NCBI GenBank assembly: GCA_038256565.1
Contig: JBBSKG010000112.1
Coordinates: 1-7,503 of the forward strand
DNA length: 7,503 bases
Source: JACOTK01 sp038256565
GTDB lineage: Bacteria; Actinomycetota; Acidimicrobiia; Acidimicrobiales; CADCSY01
Direction: 5' to 3'
In this document: positions 6,315-7,503 of the stretch, one piece after another
Position numbering within the stretch: the first letter of the stretch is position 1
Layout of the letters: every line of letters starts with the position of its first letter
Notes under the pieces: generated by a model
What the model saw: only the letters and a program-made list of their open reading frames with translations
Told to the model about the DNA's origin: nothing
Database searches by the model: none
Made by a program: the position numbers and the translations under genes

Positions 6315-7503
6315 GTGGCGTCTGTCATCGGGCGAGGGTCGGGTGCACGGCCGACTTGGACAGGGCGGGTAATGGCCACGATCGTGTCTCCTGTGCGCGG
6401 TGTGCGGTGATTGTCGTCAGACGCGATCTCGATGTCACCTTTGGCGTTGACGGTAAAGAGTACGAGCGCGTCGGGGTGGGTGTGGAAGTGGTCGTCGAGG
6501 GTGAATCGTTCGGTGAGGCGCGTCGCGGTGATCTTGGCGTGATCGTCGAGGCGTCGGGCGAGTTCAGCGTAGGTGAGGTCTCTGGCGAAGAGGGGTCGGG
6601 CGAATGTGCCAGTGGGGAGGTCCCACCAGGTGCGGTGTTCGGGCCGCCCTGGTGGGACCTGGAACACTTGCTTGCGGCCGAGCGCTGCAGCGGCTTGGCG
6701 GGCGGCGATCGTGTTGAGCTCGTCGTTGGAGGTGAGCGCGATAAAGCAGGCAGCGCTGTGGAGTCCCGCTTGTTCCCAGGTTTTGTCGGCGAAGACCGAG
6801 CCGCGGTGGGCGAGCAGGCCGGTCATCCGTGCCGCGACGAGCTCGTGGCGGTCGAGGTCGACGAGCCGAACGGGTGCGCCTTGTGCTTCGAGCGCGGTGG
6901 CGATGGCGCGGGCGACCGGGTTGGCACCCAGGACGATGATGATGTCGCGGCCCGGGTCGACGAGTCCGAGCCGGGTCGCGAGCGGACGACTGCCGAGACT
7001 GGAGAGCAGGACGGTGCCAGCGATGATGGTGAAGGTGACAGAGACAAGGATCTGGCTGTTCTCGACGCCGAGATCGGCGAGCTGGAGGGAGAACACTGAG
7101 GCGATCGAGGCGGCGACGATGCCTCGTGGTGCGGTGAGGGCAAGGAAGAACCGTTCGTTGCGGGAGAGCCCTGAGCGGAGGGTTGACAGCCAGATGCTTA
7201 GGGGACGGACGATGATGACGAGTGCGGCGAGGAATGCGATGTTGCGCCACTCGAACTCGCGGAGAGTGTCGGGGTCAATCCGGGCTCCGAGGAGCACGAA
7301 CAGCCCCGAGATGAACACGATGCGCAGCGTTTCGTTGAACTCGAGGACGTGATGGACCGGGACCTTGGTCTGCGATGCGAGCACGATGCCCATGACGGTC
7401 ACGGCTACGAGTCCCGCTTCGTCCTGGAGCTGGTTGGCGGCGGCGAAGGAGGCGATCACGGTCGCGAGGGTGGTGACGTTTTGCAGCTGGTCGGGAACCA
7501 GGA
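6311..7503 (-). CDS. Cation/proton antiporter with C-terminal RCK (TrkA-N) domain, 5' end outside the window
   Basis: Monovalent cation:proton antiporter (CPA superfamily, NhaP/Kef-like) of the inner membrane, fused to a nucleotide-binding regulatory domain. The frame is open through the right edge; 396 codons are visible and the ion-binding helices lie outside. Counting from the GTG at 7459, helices lie near 13-30, 44-60 (FISGLFVLLGARID), 73-92, 104-126 (LALTAPRGIVAASIASVF, a conserved antiporter motif) and 136-155. The RCK N-terminal domain runs from 171 to about 262: DIIIVLGANPVARAIA is the dinucleotide-binding loop, with GAN replacing the classic GxGxxG, then VRLVDLDRHE ends with the acidic residue expected to hold the ribose. 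A degenerate RCK C-terminal domain ends near 365 with TGDTIVAI. A GTG at 7459 is only internal. Much richer in GC than the cta genes, hinting at a different history. The 3' end overlaps a small coupled frame. The ion (Na+ or K+) cannot be told. Confidence 0.88.
   Translation of the reverse strand, partial: LVPDQLQNVTTLATVIASFAAANQLQDEAGLVAVTVMGIVLASQTKVPVHHVLEFNETLRIVFISGLFVLLGARIDPDTLREFEWRNIAFLAALVIIVRPLSIWLSTLRSGLSRNERFFLALTAPRGIVAASIASVFSLQLADLGVENSQILVSVTFTIIAGTVLLSSLGSRPLATRLGLVDPGRDIIIVLGANPVARAIATALEAQGAPVRLVDLDRHELVAARMTGLLAHRGSVFADKTWEQAGLHSAACFIALTSNDELNTIAARQAAAALGRKQVFQVPPGRPEHRTWWDLPTGTFARPLFARDLTYAELARRLDDHAKITATRLTERFTLDDHFHTHPDALVLFTVNAKGDIEIASDDNHRTPRTGDTIVAITRPVQVGRAPDPRPMTDAT
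6618..6660. repeat. 13-bp perfect inverted repeat within the antiporter gene
   Basis: AGGTCCCACCAGG (6618-6630) is repeated exactly in inverse orientation as CCTGGTGGGACCT (6648-6660). The 17-base spacer carries a further GCGG/CCGC pair, leaving an eight-base loop, so the mRNA could fold into a long stem. It encodes part of the linker after the RCK nucleotide-binding core (QVPPGRPEHRTWWDLP). No T run follows on either strand, so it is not a classical terminator. Confidence 0.8.

Noticed and set aside
6356..7352. Long plus-strand open frames (6356-7099 and 6573-7352) opposite the antiporter
   Set aside because: They mirror the GC-rich codons of the minus-strand gene, have no recognisable motif or ribosome site, and the minus frame shows clear antiporter and RCK motifs.

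Overview
The window looks like a piece of an actinobacterial chromosome, plausibly Acidimicrobiia-like. The evidence is the dispersed cta gene set (subunit genes separate from a divergent ctaB/ctaA pair), a lipoprotein-type subunit II, a RES-type toxin remnant and a possible leaderless GTG start. The lineage is an inference from gene content only. Hand-counted lines give about 50-52% GC in the respiratory genes and about 68-72% GC in the antiporter at the right end, so the window is a compositional mosaic.

Layout. Positions 1-3375 (minus strand) hold a tightly coupled set transcribed right to left: a subunit I homologue (ctaD-like), subunit III (ctaE), a 239-residue membrane protein that may replace subunit IV, and subunit II (ctaC, cut by the left edge before its CuA site). 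Junctions overlap by 1-4 bases. Positions 3527-4441 (minus) hold ctaB, heme O synthase. Positions 4506-5420 (plus) hold ctaA, heme A synthase, divergent from ctaB across 64 bp. Positions 5454-6030 (minus) hold a decayed RES toxin/antitoxin pair: the antitoxin lacks its N-terminal part and the toxin its C-terminal part. Positions 6139-6314 hold a small frameshifted gene coupled to the end of a cation/proton antiporter with a C-terminal RCK domain, which runs off the right edge.

The key observation is the subunit I homologue. It is plainly a heme-copper oxidase subunit I (TDHK start, HG in helix II, a PxVY helix VI, a WxPKIxG helix X end). It keeps both histidines that bind the low-spin heme (H87, H373). 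It has lost all three CuB histidines (now V243, Q292, V293) and the high-spin heme histidine (now Q371), together with the K-channel lysine, the helix VI glutamate, the Mg-site His-Asp and the propionate arginine pair. The frame is intact over 530 codons and lies in a coupled operon, so this looks like a maintained, non-oxygen-reducing paralogue rather than a dying gene. With ctaB and ctaA next door, the cluster could make a heme A (or heme O) electron-transfer or assembly complex built on an oxidase scaffold. That role is inference.
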